Source: Ancylomarina sp. DW003
GTDB lineage: Bacteria > Bacteroidota > Bacteroidia > Bacteroidales > Marinifilaceae
Assembly: GCF_029029505.1 (NCBI RefSeq)
Contig: NZ_JAKJSD010000011.1
Span: 1-64,000 of the forward strand
DNA length: 64,000 nucleotides
Reading direction: 5' to 3'
Part shown: one piece after another, positions 35,545 through 45,543 of the stretch
Layout: each line of letters opens with the position of its first letter
How positions within the stretch are numbered: the stretch's first letter is position 1
The notes under the pieces: generated by a model
What the model was told of the DNA's origin: nothing
Databases searched by the model: none
Seen by the model: only the letters and a program-made list of their open reading frames with translations
Made by a program: the position numbers and the translations under genes

Positions 35545-38500
35545 ATGCGTCAACTCATTATTCTAATATTATTAATAAGCTCACAGGTTTGTTTTGCTCA
35601 AAACTCACCTTTATTTAATTTAAGTTGGTCAACAAGTGAAATATTTGTTAGCGAAGGTGAGTCTGTCAAAATTTTAAATTTTGAAGGGGCAAGTATAGAA
35701 TCTAAAAAAAGCTTCTTGCCATTTTTTACTGCAAACCTAAAAGTTGATAATTCAACAACGACTCATACCGTTTCTTTAAATGAAACCATCTATGAAGCTC
35801 TTTCACAGGAGGAGCTCAACATTATAAAACCCAATGAAATTAATTCTGAAATAGATTTTAATTTAGTTCAAGCTGGAATCCGTAAACAGAAATATCTACT
35901 GGTAAAATTTCTTCCTATCAGAAAAAATCCTTCAAGCGGGAGATTAGAAAAATTAATTCAATTCAAAATTAATCTAAAATCTAATTCTGAATACAGAACA
36001 AAATCAAGAACTAAAGCAAGCTATATTAACAATTCTGTCCTTGCTAGTGGTAAATGGGTTAAAATTAGTGTAGATACAACCGCTATCCATAAAATTACCT
36101 ATAATCAGTTGGTAGATATGGGTATTGAAAACCCATCAAATGTAAGAGTTTATGGAAATGGAGGAGGAATGCTTCCCAAAATGAATAATATAGAAACATA
36201 TGATGATCTTGTTTTAAATCGCATTTTCATGATGAAAGGCAATGATAATACATTCAACTCCGGAGATTACATTCTTTTTTACGCCAAAGGTCCACGGTCA
36301 TGGCAATACGATGAAGAAACTGATGAATTCATTCATGAAAATCATTCATTCAGTAATAAATCTCATTATTTCTTGACATCGGATAAATCAGAATCCCCAC
36401 TTATAAGCCAAGTTAATAATGAATCCAACCCAAGCATCGTTGTCAATGATTTTGATGCCTATAGAGTTGTCGATCAAGATAAAAAGAACCTTTTGCGCTC
36501 AGGACAACTGTGGTTTGGGCAAATTTTCGATATCACGACTATTTACACTTTACCATTCAAGTTTCAAAATCTAAATACAAATGAGAATATTAGTATAAAT
36601 GCACATGCCGCAGGTCGCTCTTCCTCTAACACAAAATTTATTTTGAGCTCGGATGGAAGGTCCATTGGCGACATAGACATCTCTTCAGTGAATACAAGTA
36701 GTTACGCAGCAACCTATGCTTCTCAGACTCGAAAACGTTTTGACAATTTCAAATCTAACTCAGAAGACTTCGATATAAAAATAGAATATGAAAAAGGTTC
36801 TGCCTCATCAATTGGTTGGCTGGATTATATAAGGGTGAATGCTCGTTGTCAACTCAAATTTGAAGGAGAACAATTAGCTTTTCGAGATAGCAAATCAATT
36901 GGAAATATTGCAAATTTTAAATTAAGTCATGTAGATTCAAACACCATCATATGGGACGTAAGCGAAGCATCTCAGGTTAACAGAATTAATGCTGAATTGG
37001 TAGGAAATATTGCCAATATCAATGTAAATCAAGATAATCTGAAAGAATTAATTGCTTTCAATCTTAATTCAACATTTCCAGAACCAAAATTTGTTGAGAA
37101 TGTACAAAATCAGAACTTGCATAGTTTGCCTTCAAGTGATCTAATTATTGTTAGTCATCCTGATTTCATGAGTTATGCAAATCAGATTGCAAATTTTCAT
37201 AAAAACACCGATCAACTTAAAGTCTCACTAGTTAGTACAGAAAGTATTTACAATGAATTCTCATCGGGGACTGTGGATGTTGCCGCAATAAGAAATTTCG
37301 TAAAAATGTTTTATGATAGGGCTTCTTCGGAAGAAGACATGCCAAAATATCTTCTCCTTTTTGGTGATGGTTCATATGATAACAAACTGGCTAGTCAAAG
37401 CAACACGAATAAGATACCAACTTACCAATCAATATATTCATTGTCTCCAACCCAATCATTTGTAACTGATGATTTTTTTGGCTTGCTTGATGATAACGAA
37501 GGAGAAGCAAATGGCCTTGTAGATATTGGGATTGGGCGCTTACCTGTTAACTCAACTGAAGAAGCTCAAATTGTCACCTCAAAGATTCTGAACTACAATA
37601 AAAGTGAGAATTGGGATAAATGGCAAACTTCAATCTGCATTATTGGCGACGATGAAGATAATAATGTGCATATGCGAGATGCTAATCGATTGGCAGAGCA
37701 AATTGAAAGCAATAATCCGGAGTATAGGATTAATCGAATTTTCCTCGATGATTTTAATCAAGTCTCAAGTTCAAATGGTGATCGTTACCCCGAAGTGAAT
37801 AGAATGATAGAAGATAATATCAATAAAGGTTGCTTGATAGTCAACTACACAGGACATGGTAATGAAAATGGTTTAGCACATGAAAGAATCATGATGCTTG
37901 AAGATATTGATTCGTGGAAGAATAAAGGACGTCTCCCGTTATTTATGACAGCAACTTGTGAATTTAGTCGATTCGATCAATATCAAAAATTATCTGGTGG
38001 AGAAAGGATTTTCCTCAGAGAAAATGGTGGAGGTATTGGGCTATTCACGACAACTCGCTTAGTTTACTCTACACCAAATTTTTATTTAAATCAGAATTTC
38101 TACAATCAAGTCTTTTCTTCAAATAATAGTGGAAACAACTTACGCTTAGGAGACATCATGCGCTTAACAAAAAATGCGAGTGGTTCGAGTAACAACAAGC
38201 GAAATTTCACGCTTCTCGGAGATCCTGCTTTAACACTAAATTATCCAAAAGAAAATATTGTAAGCCTCAAATTAAATAACATTGATATCAATCAAGCTAT
38301 CGACACACTTAAGGCTTTAAGCGAAGTAAGCATATCGGGTCAACTTGAAGATAAAAATGCTCAAAAACTTAGTCAGTTTAATGGAACACTTTATCCAACT
38401 GTATTCGATAAGTTTACAGATAAAACTACCCTTGGGAATGATGAAAATCCGTTTGAATACAAAGAGCAGACGAATATTATCTATTCTGGGAAGGCAAGTA

Positions 38501-39324
38501 TAACCAATGGTGAATTTAATTTCACTTTCCTGGTACCTAAAGACATTGATCTCGATTTTGGCAAAGGAAAGATTCAATATTATGCCAAAAATACAACAAC
38601 AACAGCATCTGGCTATAACAAGAATATTACTGTAGGAGGATCTAATTCTAATAACATCAACGATAATATAGGCCCCGAAATTGAACTATATATGAATGAT
38701 GAGCAATTCGTGAATGGTGGAGCAACTAACAATTCACCTCTCCTGCTAGCAATTGTTCAAGATCCCAGTGGAATTAACACACTAGGTAAAACTACAGAGC
38801 ATAACATTGTAGCAAGTCTTGATAATAATATAGATCAAAAAATTGAACTAAACGATTATTATCAATCAAATTTAGACACTTACAAAAAAGGAAAAGTTAC
38901 TTACCAATTATCAAATATCGAAGATGGTGAACACCAGCTTAATTTCAAAATATGGGATAATGTTAACAATTCTTCTGAAAGTCAAATTGATTTTATTGTA
39001 GCAAAAGATGCTAAACTAGCTATAAAACATCTTTTAAACTATCCAAACCCGTTTACTACAAATACAGATTTCTATTTTGAACACAATCAACCTAGCGGCG
39101 AAATTGAAGTACTCATTCAAATATTAACTGTATCAGGTAAATTGGTTAAAACTATTGAGACATCAATAAATTCAACTGGATTTAGAGTTGGACCAATAAA
39201 TTGGGATGGAAAAGATGATTTTGGAGATTCTATAGGTAGAGGCGTTTATTTTTATCGTGTGAAACTGCGAACAGAAGATGGAAAAACTGCAAATAAATTT
39301 CAAAAATTAGTGATCCTGAAATAA
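35545..39324 (+). CDS. porU: Type IX secretion system sortase PorU
   Basis: A surface cysteine peptidase (C25, gingipain-like) that removes the C-terminal signal of T9SS cargo and links it to lipopolysaccharide. The 1259 residues start with a signal peptide (LIILILLISSQVCFAQ). The catalytic pair is His771 in NYTGHGNENG and Cys805 in TATCEFSRFD. The C terminus is a FlgD-like beta domain resembling a T9SS sorting domain (LNYPNPFT, ending KLVILK). PorU is not itself cleaved in known systems. porV follows after 60 bases; gldJ is divergent. Confidence 0.92.
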   Translation: MRQLIILILLISSQVCFAQNSPLFNLSWSTSEIFVSEGESVKILNFEGASIESKKSFLPFFTANLKVDNSTTTHTVSLNETIYEALSQEELNIIKPNEINSEIDFNLVQAGIRKQKYLLVKFLPIRKNPSSGRLEKLIQFKINLKSNSEYRTKSRTKASYINNSVLASGKWVKISVDTTAIHKITYNQLVDMGIENPSNVRVYGNGGGMLPKMNNIETYDDLVLNRIFMMKGNDNTFNSGDYILFYAKGPRSWQYDEETDEFIHENHSFSNKSHYFLTSDKSESPLISQVNNESNPSIVVNDFDAYRVVDQDKKNLLRSGQLWFGQIFDITTIYTLPFKFQNLNTNENISINAHAAGRSSSNTKFILSSDGRSIGDIDISSVNTSSYAATYASQTRKRFDNFKSNSEDFDIKIEYEKGSASSIGWLDYIRVNARCQLKFEGEQLAFRDSKSIGNIANFKLSHVDSNTIIWDVSEASQVNRINAELVGNIANINVNQDNLKELIAFNLNSTFPEPKFVENVQNQNLHSLPSSDLIIVSHPDFMSYANQIANFHKNTDQLKVSLVSTESIYNEFSSGTVDVAAIRNFVKMFYDRASSEEDMPKYLLLFGDGSYDNKLASQSNTNKIPTYQSIYSLSPTQSFVTDDFFGLLDDNEGEANGLVDIGIGRLPVNSTEEAQIVTSKILNYNKSENWDKWQTSICIIGDDEDNNVHMRDANRLAEQIESNNPEYRINRIFLDDFNQVSSSNGDRYPEVNRMIEDNINKGCLIVNYTGHGNENGLAHERIMMLEDIDSWKNKGRLPLFMTATCEFSRFDQYQKLSGGERIFLRENGGGIGLFTTTRLVYSTPNFYLNQNFYNQVFSSNNSGNNLRLGDIMRLTKNASGSSNNKRNFTLLGDPALTLNYPKENIVSLKLNNIDINQAIDTLKALSEVSISGQLEDKNAQKLSQFNGTLYPTVFDKFTDKTTLGNDENPFEYKEQTNIIYSGKASITNGEFNFTFLVPKDIDLDFGKGKIQYYAKNTTTTASGYNKNITVGGSNSNNINDNIGPEIELYMNDEQFVNGGATNNSPLLLAIVQDPSGINTLGKTTEHNIVASLDNNIDQKIELNDYYQSNLDTYKKGKVTYQLSNIEDGEHQLNFKIWDNVNNSSESQIDFIVAKDAKLAIKHLLNYPNPFTTNTDFYFEHNQPSGEIEVLIQILTVSGKLVKTIETSINSTGFRVGPINWDGKDDFGDSIGRGVYFYRVKLRTEDGKTANKFQKLVILK

Positions 39325-39352
39325 TAAAAAACAGTAATTGAAGTTATTATAA

Positions 39353-39360
39353 TATATTTG
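39353..39360 (+). promoter_or_regulatory. -7 promoter element for porV
   Basis: TATATTTG matches TAnnTTTG and lies 25 bases before the porV ATG, which would let porV be expressed apart from porU. Confidence 0.45.
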
Positions 39361-39384
39361 CAGATATAACACAATCTAATTTTC

Positions 39385-40554
39385 ATGAAAATTCAAAAAA
39401 CAATAACCAGGGCACTTTTTTTTGTTGCTCTTCTTTCCCTATTTAACAAAGCTGAGGCGCAAGAAACCTCAGTAACCGGAGCAAATTATATTTCTACTGC
39501 CGTACCTTTTCTTTCAATAGTTCCGGACTCTCGTGCTGGTGCTATGGGAAACACAGGTGTAGCAACAAGTCCTGATCATAACTCTATGTTTTGGAATGCA
39601 GCAAAATATAGCTTCACTAAAAGTGAAGCTGGAATAGGAGCCTCATACACGCCATGGCTTAGAGAAGTGATTGACGATATGAGCTTATCTTACCTAACGG
39701 GTTTTTATAGTTTAGATAAATACCAAACCATAGCTGCGTCATTTAGATATTTTTCTTTGGGTGAAATCTTTTTTCAAGAAACAGCCGATCAAACTGCAAT
39801 TAAGAAAAACCCTTATGAATTAGCTTTCGATATCGCATATTCGCGTCGTTTAGGAAACAACTTCTCAGGAGCTATAGCATTCAGATACATTTTTTCGGAT
39901 ATTTCTCAAGGTGCCTACGATAATGTTTCTAAATCGGCTAATGCATTTGCCGCAGATTTATCTCTCTACCATCGAAAAGAATATGGATCTTCTCATAACC
40001 CATCCGTATGGTCTTGGGGTGTAAACATTTCTAATATTGGTTCTAAAATCAGCTATTCTGATGATAGTGAGAAAGAGTTTATCCCAACTAACTTAAGGCT
40101 GGGGTCTTCATATAAACATCAAATAGATCAGTACAATTCTATTACTGTTTCACTAGATATGAACAAACTTCTTGTTCCTAGTTCATCGGGGCGAAAGATC
40201 GAAGATGATAACGATGATCTTTCATCAAACAAAAATGATAAAAGCGTCCTTTCCGGAATTTTTAGTTCTTTCTCTGATGCTCCAAATGGAATGAGTGAAG
40301 AGTTTAAAGAAATAACATGGAGCCTTGGTCTAGAGTATTGGTATCATAACCAATTTGCTGTTCGTACAGGATATTTTCATGAAAATGAAGATAAAGGGAA
40401 TCGTAAATTCTACACAGCAGGTGTTGGAGTAAAACTAAGCATGTTTGATCTGGATTTTTCTTATTTAATTCCATCAAGTCAAAACAACCCTCTTCAAAAT
40501 ACGCTAAGAGTTTCGATTTCTGCAAATCTTGATCTAAAATCAAATAGAAGATAA
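39385..40554 (+). CDS. porV: Type IX secretion system outer-membrane protein PorV (LptO)
   Basis: A 389-residue outer-membrane beta barrel of the FadL-like family that carries secreted cargo from the SprA translocon to PorU. A signal peptide (residues 1-25, ending KAEAQ) is followed by the hallmark VPDSRAGAMGNTGVATSPDHNSMFWNAAKY plug region and repeated amphipathic strands to the C terminus. It lies 60 bases downstream of porU, the normal partner gene, and is followed by a terminator. Confidence 0.93.
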   Translation: MKIQKTITRALFFVALLSLFNKAEAQETSVTGANYISTAVPFLSIVPDSRAGAMGNTGVATSPDHNSMFWNAAKYSFTKSEAGIGASYTPWLREVIDDMSLSYLTGFYSLDKYQTIAASFRYFSLGEIFFQETADQTAIKKNPYELAFDIAYSRRLGNNFSGAIAFRYIFSDISQGAYDNVSKSANAFAADLSLYHRKEYGSSHNPSVWSWGVNISNIGSKISYSDDSEKEFIPTNLRLGSSYKHQIDQYNSITVSLDMNKLLVPSSSGRKIEDDNDDLSSNKNDKSVLSGIFSSFSDAPNGMSEEFKEITWSLGLEYWYHNQFAVRTGYFHENEDKGNRKFYTAGVGVKLSMFDLDFSYLIPSSQNNPLQNTLRVSISANLDLKSNRR

Positions 40555-40575
40555 GCTGAAAAATATATATCTTTA

Positions 40576-40605
40576 AAATCCTCATTCAGCATGAGGATTT
40601 TTTTA
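40576..40605 (+). terminator. Terminator of porV
   Basis: AAATCCTCAT and ATGAGGATTT form a 10-bp stem with a 5-base loop, followed by TTTTATT. Confidence 0.88.
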
Positions 40606-40678
40606 TTAAGTATGTTTTGAGGCTCAACTAAATAATAGAAATATCAATGGGTTTCCTCTTAAAATAAAACCATTAAAA

Positions 40679-41155
40679 ATGAAAATAAGAGTAGGATTTG
40701 GATACGATGTTCATCAACTAGCAGAAGGTGAAGAATTTTGGCTTGGAGGTATCCAATTAGACCATCAGAAAGGAAGTGTTGGTCATTCAGATGGTGATGT
40801 TCTAATTCATGCAATATGCGATGCCCTATTAGGTGCTGCCAATATGAGAGATATAGGCTATCACTTCCCGGATACCTCGGTAGAATTAAAAGGTATTGAT
40901 AGTAAAATACTACTCAAGAAAACAGTTGAAATAATAGCTAAAAAAGGTTTTACAATTGGTAATATAGATTCAACTATTGCTTTGCAAAAACCTAAAATAA
41001 ATCCTCATATTGATAAAATGCAAAAAATACTTGCTGAGGTTATGGGTATAGATATTGAAGATATCGCTATAAAAGCTACAACAACCGAAAAATTAGGATT
41101 TATAGGTCAGGAAGATGGGATTTCCGCTTATGCTACTGTATTAATCCAAAAATGA
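40679..41155 (+). CDS. ispF: 2-C-methyl-D-erythritol 2,4-cyclodiphosphate synthase (IspF)
   Basis: Forms the cyclic diphosphate intermediate of the MEP isoprenoid pathway in the cytosol. The 158 residues include the zinc ligands Asp10 and His12 (GFGYDVH) and His44 (GHSDGDVLIHAI), the DIGYHFPDT loop, and the C-terminal ATTTEKLGFIG signature. The ATG is at the expected place. It stands alone after the T9SS genes; no other MEP gene is in the window. Confidence 0.96.
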   Translation: MKIRVGFGYDVHQLAEGEEFWLGGIQLDHQKGSVGHSDGDVLIHAICDALLGAANMRDIGYHFPDTSVELKGIDSKILLKKTVEIIAKKGFTIGNIDSTIALQKPKINPHIDKMQKILAEVMGIDIEDIAIKATTTEKLGFIGQEDGISAYATVLIQK

Positions 41156-41165
41156 ACAATAAAAT

Positions 41166-41193
41166 AGCCTTTCTAATTATAATTAGAAAGGCT
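41166..41193. terminator. Bidirectional terminator between ispF and the MG2-domain gene
   Basis: AGCCTTTCTAATT and AATTAGAAAGGCT form a 13-bp stem with a minimal loop. The T-rich side is better on the minus strand. Confidence 0.7.
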
Positions 41194-41229
41194 TTACTAT
41201 TTTAATTTGTGGATATTTAATGCTATACT

Positions 41230-43428
41230 TCAATTCTTTATCTCATCTATTATTTCAATTTTCTTCCTTTTTTCAACAAGCTCTCCCTTCGTATTAACCC
41301 CCTTCACAACAATTGTATATTCTGTTTCTTCATCGGCAGTATAAAAATCAAGATTTAAAGATTCGTTATTTCCATGAAAAACATTATAGTATAATACATT
41401 TCTATAATCTGCTAAACGCGATTCCTTTACTTTTGGATCAGAATAGTCTGGATTTATGTATTGGTAATTTTTCACAAAGCCTTTATGTACTTGTCTAAAA
41501 ATCCGTTGATCAAATTCCATTTCTGCCATATTTCCATCTCTTGTATAAAAACAGAGTAAATAACCTAATTCTTCATCTTGAAGAAAGAAATCTAAATTAA
41601 CCACGTCAACTTTCTTAAGTTCTTGAGGTGAAATTTTAAAGATATTCTTTACATCTTTAATTGGCACACCATCCATTAATGTTAAAGTTTGGCATTGTCT
41701 TGGATACAAGGAATTATCTTCATAAACACGAAAGTAGTATTCTCCGTTCTTCTTCCTAATCCCAGTAAAAGGTACTATTTCTCGAACGACTTCTTCAATG
41801 CTTGGTAGTTCAATATACTTACCAATAAGTCTCGATATATTTGGTTTTCCATAAAAAGCATCTAAGCTCTCGATCGAGTCAGAAATAGCATGCTCAACTT
41901 TATACGCACTATATAAAGTGTTTATTTGCATACTAACAATAGCTTCATTTATCTTTATAGCCTGTATAGAATCAAGAACAAACTTTTTATTAATATATTG
42001 GTTATAGCTTGGTGCAAAATTATCATTCAAATTTACTTTGTATTTTAATAATGTATCATTCGATACTGGCTGTATTACCATTTCTTCTTCCCCATAACGA
42101 TTGACATTAAACTTGAACCTTCCTAATGAATCTGTTTTTGAAAATTTCAATATCGGATTTTGCCCTACAAAACTTAACATGAATTTCTCATCAACAATAG
42201 GCTTTCCAGTATCTATATCGGTAATATATCCTGTTATTAATTCTCCTTCCACTTCAGGTAACAATAGATTAGTGTAAGTAGATTTAATAAAATTTGGAGG
42301 ATTAAGGTTCAACAAAAAATCATTAGAATCTATCGATTTTTCATTTTTCTCCATATCATTTAATAGACATGATTTCACAACAGAAATTGTAATATCATCT
42401 AAATCATTTATGCCTTCAACATTTAAATCCACTTTATTTCTTGTCCCATATGAATCTTTGCTAGGGATTAATTTAATATTAGATCCATTTTTTTGTTTAG
42501 AATTTGAAAATGCTCGATACCCAATAACATCATTCTTTTCATTGATAAGTAATGCATAGTGAATTCCTACATCTATATTCTCTACCTTAACAACATCATC
42601 TTCAGGAACTGAATAACGATTTATAAATTTTCCATCTTTTTCAACAATATCAACCCACAAATTTCCTGTAGCCTTACCGTAAACTTTAAACATGAAAGTT
42701 CCATTACCGTATTCCTTCAACTTCAAGTATGTTTTCTTATCAGAGATATTGGGTAACTGAATTCTTAAATTGTTAAAACGGTAGTAATAATCGGTACTGT
42801 CCTGGGGTACAAAATTTAAAAGTCCAAGTCCATCACTATTCGTTTTAAATTTAATCAAGCTACTCTGCTTATTATTTTCTAAGTATCCTTCAACACTTTT
42901 ACCTTCTCCAGTAGGACTCAAAACTCGGATTAGAATTTTATTCTCGATATTGGGAAACAACATACCACTCTCAGGATGAGTAAAAATTGTATCCCTATTA
43001 AAGTATTTATCTCCATCAGGCAAAGAATTCGCCAAAAAAGGATTGATTATAGAGATATCTTTTTTGAAAAATAGACTAATGTCTTTATTCCTCATCCACC
43101 TCGTATAGGCTCTAAGGCAATAATTCCCTGTCGATAATGTATCAGGAATTAGAACATGTGACTGTGAGCTTTGCTTATTAATTCTGGTTTTTAATTGTAA
43201 AACAGGAACTTTCTTTTTATTAATCAGTTCTACATAGATAACTTGACTCAATTTTGATTTTTCATTGCTACCTAACTCGTATGCTCCAACATTAAACCAT
43301 AAATTTTCACCAGCAATATAAATATCACGATCCGTGCTCATTATGACTTTTTCTTGAGCTGTCAACACTTTACTAATACCAATACAGAATATCAATAAAA
43401 CTGTAAACGACTTAATCAATCTATTCAT
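41230..43428 (-). CDS. Exported protein with MG2-like and TonB plug-like domains
   Basis: A large exported protein of unknown function (about 732 residues). After a signal peptide (SFTVLLIFCIGISKVLTAQ), an MG2/macroglobulin-like beta domain opens (MSTDRDIYIAGENLWF). A carboxypeptidase-regulatory-like beta domain follows near residues 390-470 (GYITDIDTGKPI, DSLGRFKF). The C-terminal part (LTLMDGVPIKDVKNI, FFLQDEELGYLLCFYT) resembles a TonB receptor plug, but no beta barrel follows. I chose the ATG at 43428, seven bases after a GGAGG; ATGs at 43431 and 43443 are alternatives. It is coupled to the upstream DUF4249 gene. Confidence 0.72.
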   Translation of the reverse strand: MNRLIKSFTVLLIFCIGISKVLTAQEKVIMSTDRDIYIAGENLWFNVGAYELGSNEKSKLSQVIYVELINKKKVPVLQLKTRINKQSSQSHVLIPDTLSTGNYCLRAYTRWMRNKDISLFFKKDISIINPFLANSLPDGDKYFNRDTIFTHPESGMLFPNIENKILIRVLSPTGEGKSVEGYLENNKQSSLIKFKTNSDGLGLLNFVPQDSTDYYYRFNNLRIQLPNISDKKTYLKLKEYGNGTFMFKVYGKATGNLWVDIVEKDGKFINRYSVPEDDVVKVENIDVGIHYALLINEKNDVIGYRAFSNSKQKNGSNIKLIPSKDSYGTRNKVDLNVEGINDLDDITISVVKSCLLNDMEKNEKSIDSNDFLLNLNPPNFIKSTYTNLLLPEVEGELITGYITDIDTGKPIVDEKFMLSFVGQNPILKFSKTDSLGRFKFNVNRYGEEEMVIQPVSNDTLLKYKVNLNDNFAPSYNQYINKKFVLDSIQAIKINEAIVSMQINTLYSAYKVEHAISDSIESLDAFYGKPNISRLIGKYIELPSIEEVVREIVPFTGIRKKNGEYYFRVYEDNSLYPRQCQTLTLMDGVPIKDVKNIFKISPQELKKVDVVNLDFFLQDEELGYLLCFYTRDGNMAEMEFDQRIFRQVHKGFVKNYQYINPDYSDPKVKESRLADYRNVLYYNVFHGNNESLNLDFYTADEETEYTIVVKGVNTKGELVEKRKKIEIIDEIKN

Positions 43429-43430
43429 CA

Positions 43431-44624
43431 TTAATCCTCCCAAAATGATGGCTTCTTAGGCGAGCCAGTCTGTGAACAATCAGTACATTTAACATCAGTA
43501 ATTAACAAGGCATTCATTGGTCCAAAATCACCCATAGGTTGATCATGCAAGCCTCTACCTCTCTTTAAAACCTGTTCTTCGTATATTTCATAAAGAGAAT
43601 TATATGTAAAATTATCTACAGGAATTGTATCAAGCTCACACATTGACTTTTTATTTTTCAACGAAAGTTCAAGCCTTGCAACATCTTTATAATCTAAAAA
43701 TACTCTCTTTGTAACTACACTTCCTGTTTGAAAATATCCCAAAACAGGTTCATTTGCATCATTATCGGATTTTACATTACCTGTAATAGTAAAAGGCTGG
43801 GTTCCAAAAATATCTCCCACTTCTTCCGAAGCTTCTTTAAGTTTGCTCCAGAAATTATATTCTTCTTTAGAAATATTTAATTGCTTTATATTTATAGAAT
43901 ATTTTATATAGAATCGATCTGTGTAATCAGAAGGTATGAAACACACCTCTTTACCTTCAATAGCAGCAGAGTTTTGATTTTCTAAAGATTGGATAATAAT
44001 CTCATTTGAACAGGACCTTTTCCAACAGTAAAAATTTTGCACAGGTAAATAAACAACTTCTTTATTCTCATCGAAGCCTATAAGAGTTGGATACAGAATA
44101 GAAAATTTCCAATCCTCTTCATACATCCAACGTAAATAAGTATTTTCTGTTGATTTCGCATCTACAAAAAAATTAATACCTTCCTGCTTCTCATTATTAA
44201 TATTTATACGATCTTGTCTTTTATAGAATACTCTATTGATTTCTGTATGTTCTAAGATTTCACACTCGTCCGAGCTATATTGTTTTCCGCTCGAAGTCGT
44301 AATTTTTAATTTATATATTTTTCCAATCTCAACGATAAATTTAGTGCTATCTGTTTTATAAACTCCAGGTTCAACTTCCTTTAATATCTCCTCTGTTCCA
44401 TCGTTACATATTATTACAACCTGAGCTTTACTCTCAACAATAGGTTCTTCGTCCAAATTAGCTTTTGAACGTGCTAATTTAACTTGATGTGATCTATTTT
44501 CATTTGTTATCAAAGCATCGACAACCAATAAATCTTTATAGCCTTTCACATCCACATGGTAGGGATCAACACAGGAGCTCGTAAAACAAAAAAGAAATAT
44601 TAAAAAAGAAATTTTTCTCAGCAT
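43431..44624 (-). CDS. DUF4249 domain lipoprotein
   Basis: A 397-residue lipoprotein with a signal peptide and lipobox FTSSC (Cys18), probably anchored in the outer membrane. The pattern DPYHVDVKGYKDLLVVDALITNE followed by LARSK and a SSGKQYSSDE beta region is typical of DUF4249, a Bacteroidota family often encoded beside TonB-dependent receptors. Its role is unknown; partner lipoprotein of a receptor is a fair guess. The stop codon abuts the start of the MG2-domain gene, so both are one unit. A receptor gene of the expected type lies divergently. Confidence 0.85.
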   Translation of the reverse strand: MLRKISFLIFLFCFTSSCVDPYHVDVKGYKDLLVVDALITNENRSHQVKLARSKANLDEEPIVESKAQVVIICNDGTEEILKEVEPGVYKTDSTKFIVEIGKIYKLKITTSSGKQYSSDECEILEHTEINRVFYKRQDRININNEKQEGINFFVDAKSTENTYLRWMYEEDWKFSILYPTLIGFDENKEVVYLPVQNFYCWKRSCSNEIIIQSLENQNSAAIEGKEVCFIPSDYTDRFYIKYSINIKQLNISKEEYNFWSKLKEASEEVGDIFGTQPFTITGNVKSDNDANEPVLGYFQTGSVVTKRVFLDYKDVARLELSLKNKKSMCELDTIPVDNFTYNSLYEIYEEQVLKRGRGLHDQPMGDFGPMNALLITDVKCTDCSQTGSPKKPSFWED

Positions 44625-44771
44625 AAGCTAATATATCGTTAAGTTTTTAAAATATATTTTAATATCTAAATGTTTCCAAAGTTGTTAAAAAAAAACTATA
44701 ACATCATAAAATAGTAATAATTATTATTGAAGACTTTTTTCAATTTAAAGCAAATAAACTAGCTATTTTTT

Positions 44772-44779
44772 TATTTTTG
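44772..44779 (+). promoter_or_regulatory. -7 promoter element of the secreted protein/TonB receptor unit
   Basis: TATTTTTG matches TAnnTTTG and lies 32 bases before the ATG at 44812, in the 187-base divergent gap. Confidence 0.4.
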
Positions 44780-44811
44780 TCATCACACTTACTATTCTTA
44801 ATATTAATATA

Positions 44812-45534
44812 ATGAGAGAATTTAAATACATTATTTTCCTATTGCTTATTTCAAGTTTTTCAAGTCTTTCACAAAACAATCAATTTGATTATTCTATAAG
44901 TAGCGACTCTGCTTTGCATACATATAAAAAAGAAATGCATTACGACTTTGATTATGTTATTGGGGTAGAATATAAAATCTATCATAACTACAAACAAGAT
45001 AATCCATATCTCAAAAGTCGCCACGGGAAAGGAACAATTTATAGTAATGGGTATGTTTACGACAATAAAGTTATTATTTACGACATGTATAAAGATATAG
45101 TAGTAGTGAACACTACAACAAAAAAATCATCAAATATTAACATTCAATTACAGAAAATACGAATAGATTCCTTTTCAATTGAATTTGAAAAGGATAAATA
45201 TTTATTCCACAATATAAAAAACATAAAAAAAGATAAGAGTCAGATATCCACTGGATTTTATGAAATCCCTTATGGGGAGAAATTTCAACTTTTATATAAG
45301 CATAATTCTGAAAAAAGAGAATCAGGTGGAATAACAACTTACACTCACACAATAGACAAGTTATTAAAAATTGGTGATGCCTATTATAATATTAATAGTA
45401 GGAAGAAATTTTTGAAATTATTCCCTGCAAACATAAAACAAATCAAAAAGAAACAACGAGCATTTGAAACAAATTATAATGAGCTCACAACCTCTCAATT
45501 AATCCAATTAATAAAATTTACCGAAACGCTATAA
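44812..45534 (+). CDS. Secreted protein of unknown function, co-transcribed with a TonB receptor
   Basis: A 240-residue exported protein with a signal peptide (FKYIIFLLLISSFSSLSQ). The centre is beta-rich (GKGTIYSNGYVYDNKVIIYDMYKD in the first half). The C terminus has a lysine-rich FLKLFPANIKQIKKK followed by a predicted helix ending ELTTSQLIQLIKFTE, a tail I have seen in other Bacteroidota exported proteins. No catalytic motif is visible. It is 9 bases upstream of the TonB receptor and divergent from the DUF4249 gene, so a role in the same outer-membrane system is likely. Confidence 0.65.
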   Translation: MREFKYIIFLLLISSFSSLSQNNQFDYSISSDSALHTYKKEMHYDFDYVIGVEYKIYHNYKQDNPYLKSRHGKGTIYSNGYVYDNKVIIYDMYKDIVVVNTTTKKSSNINIQLQKIRIDSFSIEFEKDKYLFHNIKNIKKDKSQISTGFYEIPYGEKFQLLYKHNSEKRESGGITTYTHTIDKLLKIGDAYYNINSRKKFLKLFPANIKQIKKKQRAFETNYNELTTSQLIQLIKFTETL

Positions 45535-45543
45535 ATCAATTCT

